From: WVWW01 sp041568335 | Lineage (GTDB): Bacteria > Acidobacteriota > Polarisedimenticolia > Polarisedimenticolales > Polarisedimenticolaceae | Assembly (NCBI GenBank): GCA_041568335.1 | Contig: JBFFZZ010000046.1 | Span: 1 to 15,384, forward strand | DNA length: 15,384 nt | Reading direction: 5' to 3' | Part shown: in pieces, positions 1-5,934 of the stretch | Layout of the letters: the number at the start of each line of letters is the position of its first letter | How positions within the stretch are numbered: position 1 is the first letter of the stretch | Notes under the pieces: model-generated | Told to the model about the DNA's origin: nothing | What the model saw: the letters and a program-made list of their open reading frames with translations, nothing else | The model's database searches: none | Made by a program: the position numbers and the translations under genes

Positions 1-6
1 CGAAGA

Positions 7-25
7 CCTCCCTGCGGCGGGGAGG
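7..25 (-). terminator. possible terminator hairpin after nadK
   Basis: Six-base-pair stem CCTCCC/GGGAGG with a seven-base loop lies about 30 bases past the nadK stop codon. On the minus strand it is followed by TCTTCG, which is only weakly T-rich, and the window then ends. It could end the long minus-strand operon, but the T tract is poor and the downstream sequence is not visible, so this is a weak call. Confidence 0.3.
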
Positions 26-55
26 CTGCGGCGTGTTCGTGTTGTTCGCCAAGGA

Positions 56-940
56 TCAGGCCTCGGGTGGGGTGCGCTCGCCCCAGCGCAGCTTGCGGCG
101 CAAGACCTCGACGAAGCCGCGACCGGTGACCCGCACCAGACGCACGGGGTCCGGATGCGCGTCGATGACCAGCGAATCTCCCTCCTCGATCGGGAAACCT
201 ATTTGCCCGTCGAGCGTCACATAGACCGCTTCGAGCGGTGGTGCCAGACGGATCTCCAAGCGGACGGAGGCGGGGACCACCAGCGGTCGGTAGGTCATCG
301 TGTGCGGGCAGATCGGTGTGATCACGAACCCGGCCATGCGTGGATCCAGCACCGGGCCACCGGCGGACAGGGAGTAGGCCGTCGAGCCGGTGGGCGTCGA
401 GACGATCAGTCCGTCGCTCGTGTAGACGGCGACCTCTTCTCCGTCGGCACGAAGGCTGATGTGGATCATCCGTGCCAGGGCACTCTTGGTCACGACGGCG
501 TCGTTCAGCGGAACGAACTCCTGCCGCACGGTTCCGGCGTGAACGTGCCGCACGCGAAGGCGCTGGCGGCGTTCCGTTCGGTACCGCCCGGCGATCACCG
601 CCGGCAGGTGCTCGAACATCTCCTCCGGTTGTAGCTCGGTGAGGAAGCCGAGGCTCCCGCGGTTGATCCCGAGCAGCGGGAAGCCCTTGCGGATCACGTT
701 TCGGGCGACCGAGAGCAGGGTTCCGTCGCCGCCGATCACGATCCCCAGATCGAGATCGTCCGGCAACTGCTCCAGCGACAGCCCGCCCTGTCGGCCCAAC
801 TCCTCGGCGGTGCGGTCCTCGAGATGCGCCTGGATCCCGCGTGCCGCCAGCCAGTCGGTGATCTGCGCCGCCAGCACGGCGGCCTCACGGTCGGCGGCCT
901 TGGCGACCACGAGGGTGCGGCGAATCTCCTTCGCCCTCAC
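56..940 (-). CDS. nadK: NAD kinase
   Basis: Phosphorylates NAD to NADP with ATP or polyphosphate in the cytoplasm. With the GTG start at 940 the protein is 294 residues, normal for the family. Visible signatures are the GGDGT motif at about residues 70-74, GINRGSLGFLTE just after it, an LND motif (the NE/ND motif that binds NAD), and the YTSDGLIVSTPTGSTAYSLS block followed by AGGP, the family hallmark. The C-terminal beta-sandwich contains the conserved LDGQ. A longer frame opens at 988, but its extra arginine-rich residues lie inside tlyA. The GTG at 940 overlaps the tlyA TGA stop (GTGA), which points to translational coupling and decides the start. It is the last visible gene of the minus-strand run; tlyA-nadK adjacency is common in many bacterial phyla. 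Confidence 0.95.
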   Translation of the reverse strand: MRAKEIRRTLVVAKAADREAAVLAAQITDWLAARGIQAHLEDRTAEELGRQGGLSLEQLPDDLDLGIVIGGDGTLLSVARNVIRKGFPLLGINRGSLGFLTELQPEEMFEHLPAVIAGRYRTERRQRLRVRHVHAGTVRQEFVPLNDAVVTKSALARMIHISLRADGEEVAVYTSDGLIVSTPTGSTAYSLSAGGPVLDPRMAGFVITPICPHTMTYRPLVVPASVRLEIRLAPPLEAVYVTLDGQIGFPIEEGDSLVIDAHPDPVRLVRVTGRGFVEVLRRKLRWGERTPPEA

Positions 941-1743
941 GGGGCGGCCTCTCCGGCGGCGATCGCCGTTTCGACCCAACTCGACCACGCGGCGTCGCGA
1001 CCGGACGCCTTGCCGATGTGCATGAAGTACTCCTGGTTACCCTGCGCGCCCCGCAGCCCGGCCGGGCAGATCCCGCGGATCGTCCAATCGCCACGCTCGA
1101 CAAATCGCGCGATCCGGCACAGCACGTCGCGGTGCAACGCAAGGTCACGAACGAGTCCCTTGCGCCCGACGTGTTCCTTGCCGACCTCGAACTGCGGCTT
1201 GACGAGGGCCACGATCGATCCTCCCGCGCCGACGCACGCGACGACGGGGTGCAGCACTTTCTCGAGCGAGATGAAGGATACATCGACGACCGCCCAGTCG
1301 GGGACAAACGGCAGGTCCTCGGGGTCGAGATGACGCGCGTTCACTCCCTCCAGGACCCGCACCCGGGAGTCGCGGCGCAAGCGCCAGTCGAGCTGGTTCC
1401 GGCCGACGTCCAAAGCGATGACTTCCCGCGCACCGCGCTCGAGAAGGAGCTGCGTGAAACCGCCGGTGGAAGCGCCGACGTCGAGCACCCCGAGTCCGGC
1501 CGGATCGAGCTCGAAAACGTCCAACGCGGGTGCGAGCTTCTCGGCGCCGCGCCCGACCCAGGCTCGACCGGGTCGCACGCTCAGGTCGGCGTTCGCGTCC
1601 ACGAGCTGACCGGGCTTGTCCAGACGGTTGCCGCCGGCGAACACGTCGCCCGCGAGAATGAGAGCCTGTGCCTTCGATCGAGTGGCCGCCAGGCCGCGTT
1701 CCACCAGCACGAGGTCGAGCCGGACGCGCTTGTGTCGAGCCAC
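937..1743 (-). CDS. tlyA: TlyA family rRNA 2'-O-methyltransferase (S4 domain plus FtsJ-like)
   Basis: Predicted SAM-dependent ribose methyltransferase of 16S and/or 23S rRNA; the family is historically called hemolysin A. The protein is 268 residues: an N-terminal S4 RNA-binding domain (about 5-65) and a Rossmann methyltransferase domain with DVGASTGGFT at 88-97. With the GTG start at 1743, the catalytic K-D-K-E tetrad falls at K69, D154, K182 and E238, the same numbers as in Mycobacterium tuberculosis TlyA. This strongly supports both the start and an active enzyme. The usual S-R-G-G before the first Lys reads G-R-G-A here. The gene starts four bases after the ispA stop and ends overlapping nadK, so it sits inside one operon. 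A longer open frame to 2181 lies inside ispA and is not used. I infer rRNA modification; hemolysis is unlikely to be its main role. Confidence 0.94.
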   Translation of the reverse strand: MARHKRVRLDLVLVERGLAATRSKAQALILAGDVFAGGNRLDKPGQLVDANADLSVRPGRAWVGRGAEKLAPALDVFELDPAGLGVLDVGASTGGFTQLLLERGAREVIALDVGRNQLDWRLRRDSRVRVLEGVNARHLDPEDLPFVPDWAVVDVSFISLEKVLHPVVACVGAGGSIVALVKPQFEVGKEHVGRKGLVRDLALHRDVLCRIARFVERGDWTIRGICPAGLRGAQGNQEYFMHIGKASGRDAAWSSWVETAIAAGEAAP

Positions 1744-1747
1744 CTGC

Positions 1748-2635
1748 TCAACCCGCGCGTTCGACGCTGAAGCGGGCCAGGGCCGCGAGCCGCTCGTCGA
1801 GGAGGCCGACCCGTTCGAGCGCTTCCTGGGCTTGTCGCACGGCACCCAGCGCGCGTTCTCGCGAGCCGTCGATCCCGTAGAGCACGGGAAACGTGAGCTT
1901 GCCGACGTGACGGTCCTTGCCGGGAGTCTTGCCCAGATCGGTTGCGGTCGAGGTACAGTCCAGGATGTCGTCCGCGATCTGGAACGCAAGTCCCAGCTGT
2001 CGTCCGTACTCCGCGAAGGCCGCACACACCTCGCCGTCGGCGCCGGCGTGGATGGCACCGAGCTCGGTCGATGCCGCGAGCAGTGCCGCGGTCTTGTGCC
2101 GATGAATCCAGAGCAGCCGCGTTTCGTCCGCGGCGCCGTTCTCCGCCTCGAGATCGGCGATCTGGCCCCCGACCATCCCATCGATCCCGGAACGCCTGGC
2201 GATCAGCGAGACGGCACGCATTCGCCGCGTGGCGTGGGCATCGCCTTCGGGGTGGGTCGCCAGCAGCTCGAAGGCCAACGTGTTCAGTGCGTCGCCCGCC
2301 AGGATCGCCTCGGCCTCGCCGAAGGCCTTGTGCACGGTCGGTTTGCCGCGACGCAGGTCGTCGTCGTCCATCGCCGGAAGATCGTCGTGGATCAACGAAT
2401 AGGTGTGGATCAGCTCGAGCGCGACCGCGGGCGCGACAACGGGCGCGGCGCTGCCTCCGCAAGCCTCGCATGAGGTCATCGCGAGGATCGGTCGGAGCCG
2501 TTTTCCACCGGCCTGGACGGCATAGCGCATCGCCCTGGCGACGGTCGCACCCGGACCGTCGGGTGCGGGAAGGAAACGATCCAGCGCCGTTTCGACTTCC
2601 TCCCGGCGCCGGGCGAGATAGGCGTCGAGATTCAC
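1748..2635 (-). CDS. ispA: Polyprenyl synthetase, farnesyl/geranylgeranyl diphosphate synthase
   Basis: Condenses isopentenyl diphosphate with allylic diphosphates to make C15 or C20 prenyl diphosphates for quinones, undecaprenyl carriers and other isoprenoids. The protein is 295 residues, the standard length. Visible motifs: GGKRLRP at 43-49 (substrate phosphate binding), the first aspartate-rich motif DDLPAMD at 84-90 within HTYSLIHDDLPAMDDDDLRR, and the second, ADDILD, at 221-226, followed by the K-T-x-G-K-D segment near 236-241. The insertion of two residues in the first Asp motif is the bacterial FPP synthase pattern and closely resembles E. coli IspA. Product length cannot be read with certainty. 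The GTG start at 2635 overlaps the ymdB TGA stop (GTGA). The xseA/xseB and dxs genes that often flank ispA are not here. Confidence 0.93.
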   Translation of the reverse strand: MNLDAYLARRREEVETALDRFLPAPDGPGATVARAMRYAVQAGGKRLRPILAMTSCEACGGSAAPVVAPAVALELIHTYSLIHDDLPAMDDDDLRRGKPTVHKAFGEAEAILAGDALNTLAFELLATHPEGDAHATRRMRAVSLIARRSGIDGMVGGQIADLEAENGAADETRLLWIHRHKTAALLAASTELGAIHAGADGEVCAAFAEYGRQLGLAFQIADDILDCTSTATDLGKTPGKDRHVGKLTFPVLYGIDGSRERALGAVRQAQEALERVGLLDERLAALARFSVERAG

Positions 2636-3423
2636 CCGGTCTCCCGCGCGGGCCACTCGACCCGCTCGATGGAAACCGCGCGTCCCGTTTCGGGGTCGGC
2701 CTCGATCAGCACGCCGCAGAGCCGCGCGTCGCCATCGGCCGGGGTGAAACGCACGGGCCGCTGTGTCCGGAACCGTTCGATCACCGCGGCCTTGTCCACC
2801 CCGATGACCGAGTCGTAAGGGCCGGTCATCCCGACGTCGGTGATGTAGGCGGTGCCACCGGGTAGCACACGCTCGTCGGCCGTCGCGACATGGGTGTGGG
2901 TGCCGACGACGGCGGTCGCGCGGCCGTCGACATACCAACCGAAAGCGATCTTCTCGCTCGTGGCCTCGGCGTGAAAATCGATCAACACGAGCCGCGCGTG
3001 ACCGTCGAGCTCGGCGAGAATCTCGTCGACGGCGCGGAACGGATCTCCGACATCGGCCATGAACAGACGCCCCATCAGATTGACGACCGCGAGAGGACCG
3101 GCGGCTGGGTGCTCGTGGACGTAAACGCCGCCCCCCGGAGCCGGGTCCGGGTAGTTGGCGGGACGGAGCACCCGCGGGTCGTCGTCGAGCAGGCGGTGAA
3201 CCTCGTGACGGTCCCACACGTGATTCCCGCTGGTGATCACATCCGCGCCGGACGCGAACAGCCGCCCGGCACACCGTGGCGTCAGCCCATGACCGCGGGC
3301 GGAGTTTTCTCCGTTGACCACGATCACGTCGGGGCGATGGCTCGTGCGCAGGGCACGCAGGCCCTCCTTGAGAACACGGCGGCCGGCCTGGGCCACCACA
3401 TCGCCGACGAACAGAATCCGCAC
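2632..3423 (-). CDS. ymdB: YmdB-type metallophosphoesterase (cyclic nucleotide phosphodiesterase family)
   Basis: Binuclear metallophosphoesterase of the TIGR00282/YmdB family; B. subtilis YmdB hydrolyses cAMP and 2',3'-cyclic nucleotides and affects biofilm and motility decisions. The protein is 263 residues and colinear with the Bacillus protein. Metal-site residues are intact: D8, E39 and N40 in NGEN, N67-H68 in GNH, H151 in DFHAEATSEK, and H176/H178 in GTHTHV. The conserved AYITDVGMTGPYDSVIG segment is also present. The GTG start at 3423 gives MRILFVGD, matching the family N-terminus exactly, and lies five bases after the rny stop. Adjacency to rny is the same as in B. subtilis and many other bacteria. 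Here the neighbouring RNase Y looks catalytically dead, while YmdB looks fully active. Confidence 0.94.
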   Translation of the reverse strand: MRILFVGDVVAQAGRRVLKEGLRALRTSHRPDVIVVNGENSARGHGLTPRCAGRLFASGADVITSGNHVWDRHEVHRLLDDDPRVLRPANYPDPAPGGGVYVHEHPAAGPLAVVNLMGRLFMADVGDPFRAVDEILAELDGHARLVLIDFHAEATSEKIAFGWYVDGRATAVVGTHTHVATADERVLPGGTAYITDVGMTGPYDSVIGVDKAAVIERFRTQRPVRFTPADGDARLCGVLIEADPETGRAVSIERVEWPARETG

Positions 3424-3428
3424 GGCGA

Positions 3429-4976
3429 TTACAACGCGTAACGGACGGCGCGGGTTTCCCGAATCACGCTGACCTTGATCTGGCCTGGGTAGTTCAACTC
3501 TTTCTCCAGGGTCCGAGCGATCTTCTTGCTCAACCGGTAGACCGCGTCGTCGCCGACCCGGGCCGCATCCAGGATCACGCGGATCTCCTTGCCGGCCTTG
3601 ACCGCGTAGGCCCGGTCGACACCGTCGAAACCAGCGGCGATCTGTTCCAATCGCTTGAGCCGCTCGATGAAGACCGCGAGGTTCTCCTTGCGCGCGCCGG
3701 GACGGCTCTCGCTCAGGCGGTTCGCCGTGTTCACCAGCATCGCCTCGACCGTGCGGCACTCGGCGTCGGGTTCGAGGCTCGCGATCGCCTCGACCACCTC
3801 CTCGGACTCCCCGTACTTGGCGCAGAGCTCCGCCGCGGAGGGGCTCTGCTGCGCGGCGACGATGTTGACCACCTGGGCGACCCCGTGCAGCAGACCGGCG
3901 CGCTGGACGATGTCCAGCCGCGCGCCGACATGCTGCGCCATGTGCGCGGCGATCTGCGCCGTCTCGATGCAATGCCGCAGCAGGTTTTGGCCATGATCGG
4001 TGTGGTAGCGCATCCGGCCGACCATGCGCGACAGCTTGGGGTGGATGTCCGAGATCCCCAGGGCGTAGGCCGCCTCGTTCCCGCGTTCGTCGATGCGCTC
4101 ATCGATGTCTTCCGATGCCTTGGCGACGACCTCCTCGATGCGCGCGGGATGGATGCGGCCATCCTCGACGAGCCGATCGATCGCCACCCGGGCGACCTCG
4201 CGCCGCACCGGATCGAACGAGGAGATCAGGATCGAGCGCGGCGTGTCGTCGACGATGAGATCGATCCCGGTCGCCATCTCGAGCGCGCGGATGTTGCGCC
4301 CCTCGCGACCGATGATCCGGCCCTTCATCTCGTCACTGGGAAGCTCGATGAACGTGACCGTCGACTCGACGACGTCGTCGATATTGACCCGCTCGGTCGC
4401 CTGCACCATCAGGTGGATCGCTTCGTGCTCGGCCTTCTGACGCGCCTCGTCCTCGATCTTGCGGGCGAGCTTTTCCGCCTCTTTGTTGGCCGCGCTCTCG
4501 ATCTGCGAGATCAGCTCGGCGCGCGCCTGCTCGGCGTCCATCCCGGCGTTCCTCTCGAGCAGCTGTTTGGCCTGTTGGCGTTCCGACTCGGCCTGTTCCA
4601 GCGTCTGGCGCGCCTGGGCCAGGCGTTGGTCGACCTGGGCAATCTTCTGTTCGAGCTGTTTCCGGTCACGACCGAGCTCGCTCGCCGTGCCGTCGAGCTT
4701 CCGCGCGCGCTGCTCGAGCGCGTTCTCGCGATCCTCGAGCTGTTTGTCGCGCTGCTCGGCCTCCTCCTGCTGCACCAGAACCTGCTCCTGGGCCGCGACG
4801 AGGATCTCCTTTTTTTTCGTTTCGGCCTCCTGACGAGCCTCGGTGGTGATCTCAAGGGCCGCCGAGCGGGCGCGTTGGAGGCTGCGCTGGGCCAGGTAGA
4901 TGCCGGTCAGCAGCGCCAGCAGCCCGACCAGCAGACCGAGCACCGGACCCACGACGGTGAACATCTGAGATTCCAC
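3429..4976 (-). CDS. rny: RNase Y homologue with a degenerate HD active site
   Basis: RNase Y is normally a membrane-anchored endonuclease that starts mRNA decay. This 515-residue protein keeps the full layout: a transmembrane helix at about 7-28, a long Glu/Gln/Arg-rich coiled coil to about 190, a KH domain with GRIIGREGRN at 219-228, an HD-like domain, and the C-terminal signature ending DYPG-like/IRETRA. The catalytic HD dyad, however, reads HG (H364-G365 in LLHGVAQ, where active enzymes have LLHDIGK). The later metal-ligand Asp is Asn419, the HHGD segment is LEPD, and the downstream SHVEIG-type His is gone; only the first His (H335) remains. The start is GTG at 4976, preceded by GAGG seven bases upstream; an ATG at 4964 is the alternative. 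I am confident of the family, and infer that the enzyme lacks nuclease activity. Confidence 0.93.
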   Translation of the reverse strand: MESQMFTVVGPVLGLLVGLLALLTGIYLAQRSLQRARSAALEITTEARQEAETKKKEILVAAQEQVLVQQEEAEQRDKQLEDRENALEQRARKLDGTASELGRDRKQLEQKIAQVDQRLAQARQTLEQAESERQQAKQLLERNAGMDAEQARAELISQIESAANKEAEKLARKIEDEARQKAEHEAIHLMVQATERVNIDDVVESTVTFIELPSDEMKGRIIGREGRNIRALEMATGIDLIVDDTPRSILISSFDPVRREVARVAIDRLVEDGRIHPARIEEVVAKASEDIDERIDERGNEAAYALGISDIHPKLSRMVGRMRYHTDHGQNLLRHCIETAQIAAHMAQHVGARLDIVQRAGLLHGVAQVVNIVAAQQSPSAAELCAKYGESEEVVEAIASLEPDAECRTVEAMLVNTANRLSESRPGARKENLAVFIERLKRLEQIAAGFDGVDRAYAVKAGKEIRVILDAARVGDDAVYRLSKKIARTLEKELNYPGQIKVSVIRETRAVRYAL

Positions 4977-5052
4977 AGCTTCGCCTCACGCCGCACCCCA
5001 AACGGGCGCGGACCGGCGGGCCCGGTGCGGGAATCGTGGATGGCGAGAGACG

Positions 5053-5077
5053 GAAAGGAAAGAGACCCCACAGGGTC
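5053..5077 (-). terminator. possible terminator at the 3' end of the 6S RNA candidate
   Basis: On the minus strand GACCC-TGTG-GGGTC forms a five-base-pair hairpin followed by a pyrimidine-rich TCTTTCCTTTCC tract. It may end the 6S transcript, but the same bases also pair with the 5' side of the 6S closing stem, so the two structures would compete. The T tract is interrupted by C, so the call is weak. Confidence 0.3.
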
Positions 5078-5243
5078 GTGTGGGCTAGATGGTTGAACCT
5101 GTTTTTCCAGGTGGGGACCCAAGGCTCGCTTTAGGCTTCCCCCTCTCGGCGGGGGGCCTGCACACGACGAACCGTGTCCGGTTCCCTTTTCGGGAGCCTT
5201 GGCTCAAGCGCATCCTACCCATCACGGGCCCCGCAGGGCGATC
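5060..5243 (-). ncRNA. ssrS: 6S RNA candidate (RNA polymerase regulator)
   Basis: 6S RNA mimics an open promoter and binds the sigma70 holoenzyme. The gap between zapA and rny folds on the minus strand as a long rod. A closing stem pairs 5239-5229 with 5075-5065 over eleven positions (with G-U pairs). A second helix pairs the GTG-A-TGGGT-A-GGATG strand (about 5225-5211) with CATCT-A-GCCCA-CAC (5091-5078). An open region follows, with a small hairpin ACCTG-GAAAAA-CAGGT on its 3' side, as in known 6S central bubbles. Beyond it is a perfect nine-pair apical helix, CCAAGGCTC/GAGCCTTGG, containing further hairpins, one of them with C5/G5 arms. The length of about 180 nt and the place next to zapA match 6S genes in many bacteria. 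Exact ends are uncertain; GGAAAGA/TCTTTCC pairing could extend it to 5255-5057. Confidence 0.72.
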
Positions 5244-5331
5244 AGAAATCTTTCCCCGAGGGGACGTCTCATCCTTTCTGAAAACGGCGCCATCCGGTCA
5301 TCCCGGCCGCGGCCGGTGCCGGTTGTTCGAC

Positions 5332-5631
5332 CTACTCGGCGAGTGCCTCGTCGAGCAGGGTCACCATTCGGCCCAGCCTCTTTTCGACCCGCGCCGAAGC
5401 GGGGGTCTTGTCGTCGAGGTCGGACCGCAAGTATTCGTCTGCAATATTCAGCGAGGCGAGGATCGCCAGTTTCAGCGTGTCCGCCGTACCCGTGCCGTCC
5501 GCGATTTCGCGCATCCTGCTATCCACGATGGACGCGAGCTCGATCAGATGCTGGGTGTCGTCCGACCCCCGAAGGTGATACGTCCGGCCGTAGATGTTGA
5601 CGCTTGTCGCTTCGTCGGTGTGTCCGGGCAT
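5332..5631 (-). CDS. zapA: Cell division protein ZapA
   Basis: ZapA binds FtsZ and promotes bundling of protofilaments in the division ring. The 99-residue protein has the family's N-terminal beta strand/YGRTYHLRG segment (about 10-20), a central conserved helix with DSRMREIAD, and the ILASLNIADEYLR helix, then a short charged C-terminal helix that would form the tetramer coiled coil. The ATG at 5631 is preceded by AGGAGAGGA, an excellent ribosome binding site, which excludes the longer in-frame start at 5721 inside the upstream gene. It lies 20 bases after the ZapB-like gene and just before the 6S RNA candidate; zapA-ssrS adjacency is widely conserved. A GC palindrome at 5303-5316 follows the stop codon, without a T run. 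Confidence 0.9.
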   Translation of the reverse strand: MPGHTDEATSVNIYGRTYHLRGSDDTQHLIELASIVDSRMREIADGTGTADTLKLAILASLNIADEYLRSDLDDKTPASARVEKRLGRMVTLLDEALAE

Positions 5632-5651
5632 CGGCCAATCCTCTCCTGCGC

Positions 5652-5873
5652 TTATTCCGCTCGAAGCTCGGCCAGGGTCTCCTCGATGGAACGCACCATC
5701 GCGGATCGCTCGGCCTTCCACGCCTGGTCCGACGCGTCCCCGGACGGGCGTGCGTCGAGCTCCCGGCGCAGAGCTTCCAACTCCGATTCAAGTCCTTTCT
5801 TTTCTTCGCTTAGCTGTCGAAGTCGCCCGGCGACTCGCGACACGCGGTCTTCCAGTAACCTGATGTTCTTCAT
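5652..5873 (-). CDS. Small coiled-coil protein, ZapB-like
   Basis: A 73-residue, highly charged protein with almost continuous predicted helix. Leucine, isoleucine and valine recur at heptad spacing in the first 45 residues (KNIRLLEDRVSRVAGRLRQL and onward), then comes a short Asp/Ser/Gly-containing break and a final Glu/Leu-rich helix. There is no signal peptide or membrane segment. Small coiled coils of this kind directly upstream of zapA are commonly annotated as ZapB-like or FtsB-like division factors, so a role at the Z ring is a reasonable guess from context and composition. Sequence alone cannot prove homology to ZapB. The ATG at 5873 has only a poor ribosome binding site and may be read from a nearly leaderless mRNA if the promoter proposed at 5885-5914 is real. 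Confidence 0.75.
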   Translation of the reverse strand: MKNIRLLEDRVSRVAGRLRQLSEEKKGLESELEALRRELDARPSGDASDQAWKAERSAMVRSIEETLAELRAE

Positions 5874-5884
5874 AGCTCGTCGAG

Positions 5885-5914
5885 ATTCTAACCGATCCGG
5901 GCCGGCGCTGTCGC
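5885..5914 (-). promoter_or_regulatory. candidate sigma70 promoter for the zapB-like/zapA/6S/rny segment
   Basis: Minus strand GCGACA, an 18-base spacer, then TAGAAT (five of six matches to the -10 consensus). Transcription would begin near 5878, about five bases before the ATG of the small coiled-coil gene, giving an almost leaderless message. It lies in the 61-base gap after pheT, the first sizeable gap in the block below thrS apart from the 69-base one between rpmI and rplT. It also overlaps a GCCGGCG/CGCCGGC hairpin, which could instead be a transcript end for pheT. Confidence 0.35.
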
Positions 5915-5934
5915 GTTTTCGCCGGCAGGCCGAA

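Noticed and set aside
3885..5096. Plus-strand 403-codon Leu/Asp/Arg-rich open frame opposite rny
   Set aside because: Composition mirrors the coiled-coil codons of rny; no domain is recognisable.
5303..5316. CCGGCCGCGGCCGG palindrome after zapA as an intrinsic terminator
   Set aside because: No T run follows on the minus strand, and perfect short GC palindromes are expected often in this composition.
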